A stretch of 64,000 nucleotides of DNA from Actinoplanes teichomyceticus ATCC 31121 (lineage in GTDB: Bacteria > Actinomycetota > Actinomycetes > Mycobacteriales > Micromonosporaceae). The notes below the pieces were generated by a model. It saw nothing but the letters and a program-made list of their open reading frames with translations, ran no database searches and was not told the DNA's origin. The translations under genes were made by a program, and so were the position numbers. Shown piece after piece: positions 1 through 8,808 of this stretch. Positions within the stretch are counted from its first letter, which is position 1. Each line of letters starts with the position of its first letter. The DNA is taken from the NCBI RefSeq assembly GCF_003711105.1, contig NZ_CP023865.1, positions 3,807,001-3,871,000 of the forward strand, written 5' to 3'.

Positions 1-65
1 CGGGTACGCGTGGATCCGCCGTGCGTGGGTAGAGGCACCACCGACGACCGAGGAGGCCGGACACG

Positions 66-539
66 ATGATCAAGACGGTGGGCGCCGCCGCGGCCGGGCC
101 GGCCGTCACCCGCGACAACCTGGGCGCGTGGCTGCTCAAGGGCAACGCCGACCGGGCCGACCTGCTCGGCCGGTTCGCCCGGGACCCGCGGATCGACCGC
201 TGGTGCGTGCAGCCCAGCTACCGGCTGGACCTGATGGCCGCCGGCCAGCCGGTGGTGTTCTGGGGCAGCGGCAGCCGCCGCCGCGACGTGCCCTACGGCA
301 TCTGGGGGTGGGGCCGGCTGCGCGGCCCGGCCCGCCGTGAGCCCGGAGCGGGCCCGTGGGTGCCGCTGGACGTGACCATCGCCGACCCCGGCGCGTGGAT
401 CGCCCGCGACACGTTGCGCGCCCACCCCGAGCTCTGCGACCTCGAGGTGCTGCGGCAGCCGCAGGCGGCGAACCCGTCGTTCGTGACGGACCGGCAGTGG
501 CGGCTGCTGCGCCACGAGTTCGGTGTGGCGTCCCGGTGA
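66..539 (+). CDS. EVE-like (PUA-fold) domain protein
   Basis: A 157-residue protein with a strong ribosome site (GAGGAGG) about 9 bases before the ATG. The opening AWLLKGN, the central VVFWGSG and the following PYGIWGWG resemble the EVE/PUA-like fold, where WxxK and a GI.G.G strand form a pocket that in known members binds modified bases. It fills nearly the whole protein, so this is a stand-alone domain. Substrate is unknown. It runs tail-to-tail with the sigma factor gene 3 bases downstream. The family call rests on motif pattern only. Confidence 0.7.
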   Translation: MIKTVGAAAAGPAVTRDNLGAWLLKGNADRADLLGRFARDPRIDRWCVQPSYRLDLMAAGQPVVFWGSGSRRRDVPYGIWGWGRLRGPARREPGAGPWVPLDVTIADPGAWIARDTLRAHPELCDLEVLRQPQAANPSFVTDRQWRLLRHEFGVASR

Positions 540-542
540 AAC

Positions 543-1322
543 TCAGCCGGCGTCGGCGAGCTCGCGTTTCAGGGTGGCGAGCGCCCGGGTCAGCAGCCGG
601 GACACGTGCATCTGGGAGACGCCGACCTGCTCGGCGATCTGCGACTGGGTGAGGTTGCCGTAGAAGCGCAACGTCACGATCCGCTGCTCCCGCTCGTTGA
701 GCGCGGCCATGGCGGGGGCCAGCGCGATCCGGGCCTCCGCGGCGTCGAAACCGCGGTCCGCGCCGCCGAGCGTGTCCCCGAGCGTGGTGCCGGCGCCCTC
801 CTGGCCGATCGGCGTGGACAGGCTGGTGCTGTGGTAGGCGCGGGCGCCCTCCAGCCCTTCCAGCACATCCTCCTCGCTGACCCGCAGGTGGGCCGCGATG
901 TCGGCGACCGTCGGCGCGCGGCCCAGCGTGTGGGTGAGCGTGTTGTTCGCGGCGGTGATCGCCAGGCGCATCTCCTGCAGCCGCCGCGGCACCCGCACCG
1001 ACCAGGTCGTGTCGCGGAAGTGCCGCTTGAGCTCGCCGATGATGGTCGGGATGGCGAACGCGGTGAACTCGACGCCGTGGCCGGGCTCGAACCGGTCGAT
1101 CGCCTTGATCAGGCCCAGGAACGCGACCTGGGACAGGTCGTCGGTGGGCTCGCCGCGCCCGGCGTACCGGTGGGCCAGGTGCCGGGCCAGCGGCAGCCAC
1201 GCCTCGACGGCCCGCTCGCGCAGCGCCCGCCGCTCCGGATGCCCGGCCGGCAGCGCGGCCATCTCGCCGACCAGCTCAGCGGCCCGGTCGGTGCTGCGTG
1301 CGGTGGTGACGGTGCTTGTCAT
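543..1322 (-). CDS. SigB/SigF-family RNA polymerase sigma factor
   Basis: A 259-residue group 3 sigma factor of the SigB/F/G type that directs RNA polymerase to general-stress promoters. Region 2 is visible as DDLSQVAFLGLIKAIDRFE, region 3 as LGRAPTVADIAAHL, and region 4 as LRFYGNLTQSQIAEQVG followed by VSQMHVSRLL. The ATG has GGAGGAGG 9-10 bases upstream. It is a close paralogue of the sigma factor at 14547. A GTTTAC-N15-GGGTAT promoter 110 bases upstream suggests that it, or its paralogue, drives its own transcription. No anti-sigma gene is adjacent; a STAS protein lies at 13.9 kb. Confidence 0.95.
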   Translation of the reverse strand: MTSTVTTARSTDRAAELVGEMAALPAGHPERRALRERAVEAWLPLARHLAHRYAGRGEPTDDLSQVAFLGLIKAIDRFEPGHGVEFTAFAIPTIIGELKRHFRDTTWSVRVPRRLQEMRLAITAANNTLTHTLGRAPTVADIAAHLRVSEEDVLEGLEGARAYHSTSLSTPIGQEGAGTTLGDTLGGADRGFDAAEARIALAPAMAALNEREQRIVTLRFYGNLTQSQIAEQVGVSQMHVSRLLTRALATLKRELADAG

Positions 1323-1431
1323 CGTCGGGCCCTCCTCCTCCGCCCGCCGCGACGCGGCGGGGCCGCGTCGTAACGGCTCGGCTCTGGAGTACGACCGAGT
1401 TGTTGCCCGTCATGTCCGACCTGCACGCTGT

Positions 1432-1458
1432 ATACCCCGGCGCGGTGTGGCGGTAAAC
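1432..1458 (-). promoter_or_regulatory. SigB-type promoter of the sigma gene
   Basis: On the minus strand GTTTAC (1458-1453) is followed after 15 bases by GGGTAT (1437-1432). This matches the actinobacterial SigB/SigF consensus GTTT-N14-16-GGGTAT and points at the sigma gene starting at 1322. It implies autoregulation. Confidence 0.75.
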
Positions 1459-1541
1459 GTGGCGCCGGTGGGCGGTCACCCGTGCGGTCCGCCGTGTCCG
1501 CGGGCGGCCGCCCGGGGCCGCCCGCACGGGCGGCCGGTGGA

Positions 1542-2795
<1,254 letters not shown>

Positions 2796-2829
2796 TCACT
2801 GCCGGTGCACAACAAAGGGCTCCGCGGCC

Positions 2830-2887
2830 GGGCAGATTGCGCAGTCTGTGGCCCACGTCACGGGTTGGCCTGGGCAATCTGCCCAGG
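2830..2887. promoter_or_regulatory. Nested inverted repeats upstream of hppD
   Basis: Three overlapping symmetries lie 85-140 bases before hppD. GGGCAGATTGC (2830-2840) is the exact reverse complement of GCAATCTGCCC (2874-2884). CCTGGGCA/TGCCCAGG (2869-2887) is a perfect palindrome with a 3-base centre. AGATTGCGCAGTCT (2834-2847) is near-symmetric around TGCGCA, which resembles Lrp/AsnC-type sites. In many actinomycetes an Lrp/AsnC regulator gene sits beside hppD; none is here, so a distant regulator would be needed. No other gene is seen in 2748-3093. Confidence 0.5.
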
Positions 2888-3034
2888 CCACGGGCGCGGC
2901 GGGTGATCATGCACATCCGCGGCGTGGCGTACCGGGCCGTCCGCTCCTGACGGCCGGGCCGAGCGGCCCGGGCCGCGTGCCGCTCGCCGGGACGGCCGCC
3001 GTCGTCCGTCCCGGCGCGCCACCGCGTGTGCCGT

Positions 3035-3060
3035 GGGTAAGCCGGCCCGCGGGCGGGTAA
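3035..3060 (+). promoter_or_regulatory. Possible SigB-type promoter of the 50-aa gene
   Basis: GGGT (3035-3038), 16 bases, then GGGTAA (3055-3060) fits the loose GNNT-N14-16-GGGTA pattern 34 bases before the small ORF at 3094. The -35 element is weak, so this is tentative. Confidence 0.35.
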
Positions 3061-3093
3061 GGCAGGATCGTGTCGTCGAGCGAAGGAGAGCGG

Positions 3094-3246
3094 ATGAACA
3101 CCGTCGTGAGGACCGCGCTGCCGGTGGTGTCCAGCGCGGCCACCGCGTGGATCATGAAGAAGACCCGGCTGCCGGGGATCGCCACCCCGGTGGTCAGCCT
3201 GGTCGTCGGCGGCGCCGTCGCCAAGCTGGCCCAGCGCATCCGCTAG
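3094..3246 (+). CDS. Small 50-aa hypothetical protein
   Basis: An ATG ORF of 50 codons (MNTVVRTALPVV... ending AKLAQRIR) with AAGGAGAG 6 bases upstream, which is a strong ribosome site. Two mildly hydrophobic stretches (about residues 5-20 and 28-46, the second rich in V, G and A) flank a basic KKTR turn, so it may be membrane-associated. No family recognised. The good ribosome site and the clean GC-rich third positions argue that it is translated. It stands alone between hppD and a secreted protein gene. Confidence 0.55.
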   Translation: MNTVVRTALPVVSSAATAWIMKKTRLPGIATPVVSLVVGGAVAKLAQRIR

Positions 3247-3304
3247 CGTCCCGCGCGCGGACAGCGTGGATCCGGGCGGCCCGGCCGCCCGGATCCCGGT
3301 GTGG

Positions 3305-4084
3305 TCATGCCTCGGCGAGCTTGTCGAAGGCGTTCTCGGCGATCTCCTCGAACTCGGTGTCGTGCATCGTCTTCGGCGAACCGAGCAGCACGATCTTCTC
3401 GAACACGTCCTCGTGGGCCAGCACGACCACGGTGCCGTGCACGGTGAGGTCGACGTCGGCCTCCTCGTCCTCGACGCTGAGGGTCATCGCCATGGCGACC
3501 GACGCGTCGCCCAGCTGCGGCATCCTCGGCAGCTCGGACAGCGTGATCCGCATGTCGTCGGAGGTGACGACCGGGCAGCAGTCGAGCATCATCTCGGCGC
3601 CGTCCACCAGGTGACGGGCGAGGTCCTCACCGGTGGCGACGATCTCCTGCACCAGCACCGGCCCCTCGTCGCCGCGCATGAAGGCGGCCATCTGCAGCGG
3701 GGTCTCGCCCACGTCGGCGGTCCCCGTGCCGAGCCACCTGTCGACGGCCGCGGGGCCCCGGCCCGCCGGCTGCGCGGTTGCCGTCCCGGTCGTCCGGCCG
3801 GCCGCCCACCGCGTCCCGCTCATGCCGTTCGGGTCGAACAGCGCGGCGAGCATCGTGGCGGGGGATTCCAGCTGCCGGTATCCGACCGGCAGGTCGTCCT
3901 CGGTCAGGACGGCGTCCTCCAGCTGCCGCGGGCCGAGGTGCCGGGAGCTCGCCGAGGCCTCCGCGGCGGCAGCCGGGCCCGCGGCGCCGGCGACGTCGAC
4001 CGCCGTGGCCGACAGGCCGATTCCCAGGGAAAGGGCGAGCGCGGCCGGAATACCGGCGGTGAATGCTTTCCTGTGATTTCTCAT
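3305..4084 (-). CDS. Secreted hypothetical protein
   Basis: A 259-residue protein read from the ATG at 4084, chosen because it opens a signal peptide: basic MRNHRK, a hydrophobic core to about residue 30, then an Ala/Gly-rich cleavage region near residues 32-45. There is no lipobox cysteine, so it is probably released or cell-wall located. The mature part starts around SRHLGPRQLEDAVLTEDDLP, a pattern seen in secreted actinobacterial proteins with lipoprotein-like sensor folds. Two adjacent cysteines (DCCPVV) are present. A longer frame open to 4183 would only add an unlikely leader. Function unknown. Confidence 0.7.
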   Translation of the reverse strand: MRNHRKAFTAGIPAALALSLGIGLSATAVDVAGAAGPAAAAEASASSRHLGPRQLEDAVLTEDDLPVGYRQLESPATMLAALFDPNGMSGTRWAAGRTTGTATAQPAGRGPAAVDRWLGTGTADVGETPLQMAAFMRGDEGPVLVQEIVATGEDLARHLVDGAEMMLDCCPVVTSDDMRITLSELPRMPQLGDASVAMAMTLSVEDEEADVDLTVHGTVVVLAHEDVFEKIVLLGSPKTMHDTEFEEIAENAFDKLAEA

Positions 4085-4336
4085 GGCCTCACCATAAGCG
4101 GATCGGCATCCCGGCCAGGACGGAATCGGCATAACCGTGAAAAGGCTCGGACGGGGCCGTTGTAATTGCCCGTTGTCAGGCATTTACGGCTGCTGGAAAG
4201 GCGTTACCCTACCGTTGTCGAGTTGCCGCGCGTCACCATTTCGCGGTTTGTTCACGGGAGCATTCGACGGTTACCGCGACGGCCGGACCGCCGCCGGATG
4301 CCGGGCCGGCGCCACCGCGGCACCGGCACCGGCGCC

Positions 4337-4372
4337 GCGCCCGGCGGCCACCCTCGGGCGGCCGCCGGGCGC
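4337..4372 (-). terminator. Hairpin terminator of the ADH operon
   Basis: GCGCCCGGCGGCC (4337-4349) and GGCCGCCGGGCGC (4360-4372) are perfect 13-base reverse complements around a 10-base loop, 6 bases past the stop of the dehydrogenase gene. No T-run follows, as is common in GC-rich actinomycetes. The rest of 4085-4336 holds only the upstream region of the secreted-protein gene. Confidence 0.65.
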
Positions 4373-4378
4373 GCCGGG

Positions 4379-5548
4379 CTACGGGAGGAAGACCGCGCGC
4401 ACGCAGTCGTCCTCCTTCTCCTTGAACAGCCGGTAACCCTCGGGCGCCCGGTCCAGCGGCAGCACGTGCGTGGCCAGGTGCTCGGTGACCAGCTCACCCC
4501 GGGCCATCCGGTCCAGCAGCATCGGGATGTAGCGCTGGCCGTGCATCTGCGCGCCCCGCACGGTGAGGCCCTTGTTCATCAGCGCGCCCAGCGGGAACTT
4601 GTCGACCACGCCGGCGTAGACGCCGAGCACGAAGACCGAGCCGCCCTTGCGGCAGGCGTGGATGGCCTCACGGACCGCGATCGGCCGGTCGGTCTGCAGC
4701 CGCAGCTGCTGCTTGACCTGGTCGTACGCGAAATGCCCACCGGGGGAGTGGGCCTCCATGCCGACCGCCTCGATGCAGACGTCCGGTCCCCGCCCGCCGC
4801 TGCGCTCGCGCAGCTCGGCGGCCACGTCGGTGCGCTCGTAGTTCAGCGTCTCCGCGCCGATGTGCTGCTCCACCTGCCGCAGCCGGTTGTCCAGACGGTC
4901 GATGACGATGACCCGGTCGGCGCCGAGCAGCACCGCGGCGCGGGCGGCCATCTGGCCCACCGCGCCGGCGCCCCACACCGCGACGACGTCGCCGGGCTTG
5001 ACGCCGCCCAGGTCGGCGCCCATCCAGCCGGTCGAGGCGGAGTCCGAGGCGAACAGCGCACGCTCGTCGCTGACCGCGTCCGGGACGGTGAACGCGCCGA
5101 CGTCGGCGAACGGCACCCGGATGTACTCGGCGTGGCTGCCGGCGTTGCCGCCCATCGCGTGCGAGTACCCGAAGCAGCCGCTGGGCGCGTGTCCCCAGAG
5201 CGTCTCGGTGATCGCCGGGTTGGTGTTGCCGTTGTCGCACAGCGAGTACAGCTTCTGGTCGCAGTACCAGCAGTTGCCGCAGGAGATGAACGACGACACC
5301 ACCACCCGGTCGCCGACCCGGTGGTTGCGCACGTCCGGGCCGATCTCGACGACCTCACCGAGGAACTCGTGCCCGAGCACGTCGCCCTTCTGCATGAACG
5401 GGATGTACCCGCCGAGCAGGTGCAGGTCCGAGCCGCAGGTCACGGTCCGGGTCACCTTGACGATCATGTCGCCGGGGTTGCGCAGCTGCGGGTCCGGCAC
5501 GGTGCCGACGGCGAGCTTGTTGACGCCCTGCCACTGCAGTGCCTTCAC
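4379..5548 (-). CDS. Zinc-dependent alcohol dehydrogenase (formaldehyde-DH-like)
   Basis: A 389-residue medium-chain dehydrogenase. Catalytic-zinc residues are visible in TCGSDLH and GHEFLGEV, the structural-zinc cysteine cluster in SCGNCWYCDQKLYSLC, and the nucleotide site in VWGAGAVGQMAARAA. It resembles the glutathione-independent formaldehyde dehydrogenase-like subgroup; the true substrate is not clear. The GTG at 5548 is chosen because GGGAGG lies 6 bases upstream and it overlaps the previous gene's stop (GTGA), implying translational coupling. A paralogue lies at 17575. Confidence 0.88.
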   Translation of the reverse strand: MKALQWQGVNKLAVGTVPDPQLRNPGDMIVKVTRTVTCGSDLHLLGGYIPFMQKGDVLGHEFLGEVVEIGPDVRNHRVGDRVVVSSFISCGNCWYCDQKLYSLCDNGNTNPAITETLWGHAPSGCFGYSHAMGGNAGSHAEYIRVPFADVGAFTVPDAVSDERALFASDSASTGWMGADLGGVKPGDVVAVWGAGAVGQMAARAAVLLGADRVIVIDRLDNRLRQVEQHIGAETLNYERTDVAAELRERSGGRGPDVCIEAVGMEAHSPGGHFAYDQVKQQLRLQTDRPIAVREAIHACRKGGSVFVLGVYAGVVDKFPLGALMNKGLTVRGAQMHGQRYIPMLLDRMARGELVTEHLATHVLPLDRAPEGYRLFKEKEDDCVRAVFLP

Positions 5549-5970
5549 AGCAGACCTCCCTCGCGCCCGTTGCGGGTGGCCGCCTGCAGCGGCCGGTTGC
5601 GCCACGTCGGCGTGGTGGTGGCCGGGCCGGACGGCAGCAGCACGTCGCCGGCCTCCAGCAGCGACCGCGTCTCGCGCAGCGCCCGGCGCACCTCGCCGTC
5701 GGTGACGGCGGAGCCCTCCGGGATGCGCACCGCGATCTCCGTTCCTCGCCCGCCCGGCGCGGCCCGCAGCGTGATCTGCACGCCGTCGGCGATCTCCCGG
5801 AGCGAACCGGGCAGCTGCGTCGCCTCCAACTCGGCCAGCGGCCGGAACACGGTCAGCACATGGCTGCGGCGTGACGCCGGCGTCGCGCCGCGGCGGCGCC
5901 GGGCCGCCGCCACCGCGGCGCCGGCTGCGAGCGGCGCCGCGAACAGAAGAGCCTTTCCGGTACGACCCAT
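5545..5970 (-). CDS. Hypothetical protein with N-terminal anchor, coupled to ADH
   Basis: A 141-residue protein with a short hydrophobic segment at residues 7-22 followed by RRRR, so probably membrane-anchored with a cytoplasmic domain. The sequence from about residue 35 (HVLTVFRPLAELEATQLPG) onward has alternating strands reminiscent of SRPBCC/cyclase-like small domains, but I cannot confirm that. The stop overlaps the dehydrogenase start by 4 bases, so the two are one operon and probably act together. A GTTT-N15-CGGTAT box lies just upstream. Confidence 0.65.
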   Translation of the reverse strand: MGRTGKALLFAAPLAAGAAVAAARRRRGATPASRRSHVLTVFRPLAELEATQLPGSLREIADGVQITLRAAPGGRGTEIAVRIPEGSAVTDGEVRRALRETRSLLEAGDVLLPSGPATTTPTWRNRPLQAATRNGREGGLL

Positions 5971-6002
5971 CAGTGCCTCCTCAGTCGGGTTCGCAGCACC
6001 TC

Positions 6003-6027
6003 ATACCGCCGGTGTGCCGGACTAAAC
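6003..6027 (-). promoter_or_regulatory. SigB-type promoter of the ADH operon
   Basis: On the minus strand GTTT (6027-6024), 15 bases, then CGGTAT (6008-6003), one mismatch from the SigB/SigF consensus, 33 bases before the start at 5970. This would place the dehydrogenase operon in the stress regulon. Confidence 0.55.
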
Positions 6028-6034
6028 GGCCGGC

Positions 6035-6709
6035 TCAGCCTTCCACCCCGGTGGCGGTGTGCGCACTGCCGACCGGCTTGGACTGCGAGGACCCGCGTTG
6101 GCGCAGGTAGATGGCGAGGACGGCCATCGACGCGACGGCCAGCAGCTCGGACTGCCAGTTCTGCAGGGTGCGGTTCCAGAAGTCCGGTTCGGTCAGGTAT
6201 CCGGCCCAGGAGACCGGGTCCTGCCGGTTGGCCAGCTGCTCCTCGTTGAAGGCGGCCATCCCGGCGATCGACTGGGCCAGCCAGGACAGCCCGAAGAGCA
6301 GCCCCATCACCAGGCCCAGCGAGTTGGCGAACAGCCACAGCCGCAGGCCGCGGGCGTGGGCCCAGGCCGGGGAGTCGGCCCCGGCGTACGCGCCGACGCG
6401 CTGCTCCCGGTCGGACTCGCGGCCGACCCGGTCCAGCTGCTTGGACTCCGGCGAGCCCTTCTGCACCAGCCACACCGTGCCGAAGATGTAGAGGAAGAAC
6501 TGCAGGTACTCCGACTGCCAGTTCTCGGCCACGTCGGCGCCGAAGCTGGCCGACGTGACGTACCGCCAGAACGAGACCGGCACCAGGCCCTCGGTCAGCT
6601 GCCGCTGGTTGAAATCGGCCTGCCCGGCGAACGCCTCGCCCACCAGCACGAGCACGAACAGCAGCCCGAAGGTCAGACCCAGGGAGTTCTCCCGGACGAA
6701 CCGCCTCAC
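6035..6709 (-). CDS. DUF6766 family membrane protein
   Basis: A 224-residue integral membrane protein with a duplicated layout. Each half has a membrane helix followed by a FxxxQL motif, a NWQSE motif and a second helix (LQFFLYIFGTVWLVQ and VASMAVLAIYL). This is the signature of DUF6766, whose role is unknown. The GTG at 6709 is chosen because it overlaps the stop of the preceding 27-codon ORF (GTGA) and gives the family N-terminus RRFVRENSLGL. It is the last gene of a lipoprotein/microprotein operon. Confidence 0.85.
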   Translation of the reverse strand: MRRFVRENSLGLTFGLLFVLVLVGEAFAGQADFNQRQLTEGLVPVSFWRYVTSASFGADVAENWQSEYLQFFLYIFGTVWLVQKGSPESKQLDRVGRESDREQRVGAYAGADSPAWAHARGLRLWLFANSLGLVMGLLFGLSWLAQSIAGMAAFNEEQLANRQDPVSWAGYLTEPDFWNRTLQNWQSELLAVASMAVLAIYLRQRGSSQSKPVGSAHTATGVEG

Positions 6710-6789
6710 CGGTGCGTCACCCCCAGCACCGTGATGCCGATCAGCCCGGCCAGGACGACCAGCAGCAGGAACACGAACGAGAAACGCAT
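6706..6789 (-). CDS. 27-aa single-span membrane microprotein
   Basis: An ATG ORF of 27 codons. MRFSFVF starts a continuous hydrophobic stretch of about 22 residues ending in GVTHR, a minimal transmembrane peptide. It begins 3 bases after the stop of the lipoprotein gene and its TGA overlaps the GTG of the DUF6766 gene, so it sits in the operon with no spare DNA. GGGGGCG precedes the start. It may be a subunit of the DUF6766 membrane protein, or a leader whose translation couples the two genes. Function unknown. Confidence 0.55.
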   Translation of the reverse strand: MRFSFVFLLLVVLAGLIGITVLGVTHR

Positions 6790-6792
6790 CGC

Positions 6793-7194
6793 TCACGCCC
6801 CCTGCACCGTGCAGTCGTACGGCCGCCCGTCGCGCGGGACGCAGCCGGCGGCGACCACGCGCCAGCCGCCCGGGAAGGCGCCCAGGAACACCGTGTCGCC
6901 GGTGAGGCGCACCTGCGCGCGCTGGCCGTACACCTGGGTCGCGGTGACCGCGGCCGGCCGGGGCAGGTCCTCGTCGAGGATCGCCTCGGGGCACGGCTTG
7001 CCGGCCGAGCGCTCGATCGCGGCGACCGTGTCCGGGGCCAGCAGCGCACAGGCGGTGCTCCCGTCGCCGGTCTGGGCCGCCCGCAGCATCCGTACCGCGA
7101 CGTCCGCCGCCGCCGCGCCCCGGTCACCGACCGAGGCGCATCCCGCGGCGGCCGCCACGGCCGCCGCCGCCACTACGATCAGAATCCGTCTCAC
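6793..7194 (-). CDS. Putative lipoprotein
   Basis: A 133-residue exported protein. From the GTG at 7194 it reads RRILIVV, an Ala/Val-rich core and AAGC, a plausible lipobox with the modified cysteine near residue 19. The mature part (VAVRMLRAAQTGDGSTACALLAP) resembles small actinobacterial lipoproteins with a cystatin/NTF2-like helix-sheet fold. Three further cysteines could form disulfides. A TTG at 7203 is an alternative start. It is the first gene of a three-gene operon with the microprotein and DUF6766, and follows the TetR gene on the same strand. Confidence 0.7.
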   Translation of the reverse strand: MRRILIVVAAAAVAAAAGCASVGDRGAAAADVAVRMLRAAQTGDGSTACALLAPDTVAAIERSAGKPCPEAILDEDLPRPAAVTATQVYGQRAQVRLTGDTVFLGAFPGGWRVVAAGCVPRDGRPYDCTVQGA

Positions 7195-7224
7195 CCGCGG
7201 CAACTTCCCCGGGCGCCGGGCGTT

Positions 7225-7908
7225 TCAACCCCGGCTGCCGGGGCCCTGGGGCGGCAGCATCCGGGCGATGCGGTCGAGCTGCGCCTGCAGCGCCTCCTCG
7301 AAGTCGCGCACCCCGAGCCCGGCCGACAGCTGCGGCCGCAGGCGCCGCAGCAGCGGGTAGCCGGCCAGATCCGCGGCGGGCGGCCCGGCCCGCCGGTCAC
7401 CCCGCACCGAGACCTCCAGCAGCAGGTGACCGAGCAGGAAGCCGCTGAACCCGCGGTAGACCACGGCCGCGTCCGCGCCGGAGAGCCCGGCGCCGGTCAT
7501 CACCTCGAGCAGCGACTCGATCCAGCGCAGGCTGCGCAGCGGCGGCCGGACCCACGGGGCGGCCGGCGGCCGGGTCGCGATCAGCGGGAAGATCTCCGGA
7601 TGGGCGAGCGCCGTGCGGCGCACCCCGTGCGCGAGACGGCGCAGGTAGTCGGCCCATCCGGCGTGGGCCCGCAGGTGTACCTCCGGATCGCGGAACAGCT
7701 CGTCGACGACCGCGTCCACCACGCCGTCGAGCAGCGCCTCGCGGCCGGGCACGTACCGGTACAGGGCCATCGCCTCGACGCCGAGGTGGGCGCCGAGCCG
7801 TTGCATGGTCAGCCGATGCAGGCCGTGCTCGTCGATGAACGCGACCGCGGCGGAGATGATCCGCGCCGCGTCGAGAGTGCCTCGGGGCGAGGCGGGCCGG
7901 TCCCGCAC
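7225..7908 (-). CDS. TetR/AcrR family regulator (tetracycline-repressor C-terminus type)
   Basis: A 227-residue repressor. The N-terminal helix-turn-helix runs at about residues 12-58 with MQRLGAHLGVEAMALYRYV as recognition region, and the C-terminal part (about residues 80-215) fits the TetR_C ligand domain. It starts with GTG. The gene is divergent from the LEA-like operon, and a 15-bp palindrome between them is a likely operator. It may also drive the lipoprotein/DUF6766 genes that follow by 30 bases. Ligand unknown. Confidence 0.88.
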   Translation of the reverse strand: MRDRPASPRGTLDAARIISAAVAFIDEHGLHRLTMQRLGAHLGVEAMALYRYVPGREALLDGVVDAVVDELFRDPEVHLRAHAGWADYLRRLAHGVRRTALAHPEIFPLIATRPPAAPWVRPPLRSLRWIESLLEVMTGAGLSGADAAVVYRGFSGFLLGHLLLEVSVRGDRRAGPPAADLAGYPLLRRLRPQLSAGLGVRDFEEALQAQLDRIARMLPPQGPGSRG

Positions 7909-7972
7909 CGCCCCAGTCTGTCATGGACGGTCGGCCGGTGAGATGAAAGGTCTTTGCGTTCCGGTGCTGCCG

Positions 7973-7987
7973 GTTTATGCGATAAAC
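7973..7987. promoter_or_regulatory. Likely TetR operator
   Basis: GTTTAT-GCG-ATAAAC is a perfect inverted repeat (6-base arms, 3-base centre), AT-rich in a GC-rich context. It sits between the divergent TetR gene and the LEA/holin operon, the usual position for a TetR-family operator. Confidence 0.6.
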
Positions 7988-7996
7988 GGTTTCCGG

Positions 7997-8022
7997 GGTT
8001 GGAACCGATTCGGCCGGGGAAT
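7997..8022 (+). promoter_or_regulatory. Possible SigB-type promoter of the LEA/holin operon
   Basis: GGTT (7997-8000), 16 bases, GGGAAT (8017-8022), located 36 bases before the GTG at 8059. It fits the loose GNNT-N14-16-GGGTAT pattern with one -10 mismatch. Tentative. Confidence 0.35.
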
Positions 8023-8058
8023 GGGAGTCGGCGTATGACCAGCTGATGAGGAGGCAAC

Positions 8059-8808
8059 GTGAGCGAGCTATCGACTGGCGGCTACTCGCCGGGCGGCGTC
8101 TCCGGTGACGGTGCGTCGAAGGCCCGGCAGGTGGCGGAGCAGGGTAAGCAGGCTGCTGTTCAGGCGGCTTCGGAGGTCAAGGGGGTGGCGGCCGAGCAGG
8201 CGCACCGGGTGGGTGCGCAGGCGCGGACGCAGGCTCGTGACCTGGCCGGTGAGGTGCGCGACAAGCTGGGCGAGCAGGCTCGGTCGCAGCATGAGCGGTT
8301 GGTCGGTGGGATCCGGCAGACCGCGGATTCTCTGGATGAGATGCGGGGGGATCGGCCGGACAGTCCGGCGGCGCTGGTGGTGTCGCGGGTGGCTGACGGT
8401 GGCCGGCAGTTGGCGGATTATCTGGATCGTCATGGTCCGGAGGGTGTGCTGGCGGAGGTGCAGGATTTCGCGCGGCGGCGGCCGGGCGCGTTCCTGGCGA
8501 CCGCGTTGGCGGCGGGTTTCGTGGTGGGGCGTCTCGGCAAGAGCGTCGCCAAGGCGGAGCCGTCCGCGGAGGATCGCAAGCCGTCCACGGACACCTTCGC
8601 CTCCGATTACACCCTGCCCGTCACCCCCCAGCCGGCCTACACCCCACCGGCCGGCGCGCAGGGCACCGACTACGCCACCACCACCGGTGCGGGCGCCGGT
8701 TACACGCCCACCGAGGCGGCCGGCACCGAGTACGCCTCGACCGGCACCGGCACCCCGCTCGTGGTGCAGGAGGAGTACCCGCTCGGTACGCGGGAGCCGC
8801 GGCCGTGA
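8059..8808 (+). CDS. LEA-like Ala/Gln-rich protein with membrane segment
   Basis: A 249-residue protein. Residues 18-100 are Ala, Gln, Lys and Arg-rich with heptad-like helices (VAEQGKQAAVQAASEVKG) like late-embryogenesis-abundant or apolipoprotein-like stress proteins. A hydrophobic stretch at about 148-166 (FLATALAAGFVVG) may enter the membrane, and the tail is rich in Thr, Pro, Gly and Tyr and looks disordered. AGGAGG precedes the GTG start. Its stop overlaps the next gene's start (GTGA). Such triplets with holin-like and DUF3618 proteins are common in actinomycetes; a role in envelope stress is inference. Confidence 0.7.
   Translation: MSELSTGGYSPGGVSGDGASKARQVAEQGKQAAVQAASEVKGVAAEQAHRVGAQARTQARDLAGEVRDKLGEQARSQHERLVGGIRQTADSLDEMRGDRPDSPAALVVSRVADGGRQLADYLDRHGPEGVLAEVQDFARRRPGAFLATALAAGFVVGRLGKSVAKAEPSAEDRKPSTDTFASDYTLPVTPQPAYTPPAGAQGTDYATTTGAGAGYTPTEAAGTEYASTGTGTPLVVQEEYPLGTREPRP

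Noticed and set aside
4166..6025. A 619-codon plus-strand open frame opposite the ADH operon
   Set aside because: The minus strand codes for a zinc dehydrogenase with all motifs; the plus-strand frame is open only because of high GC.
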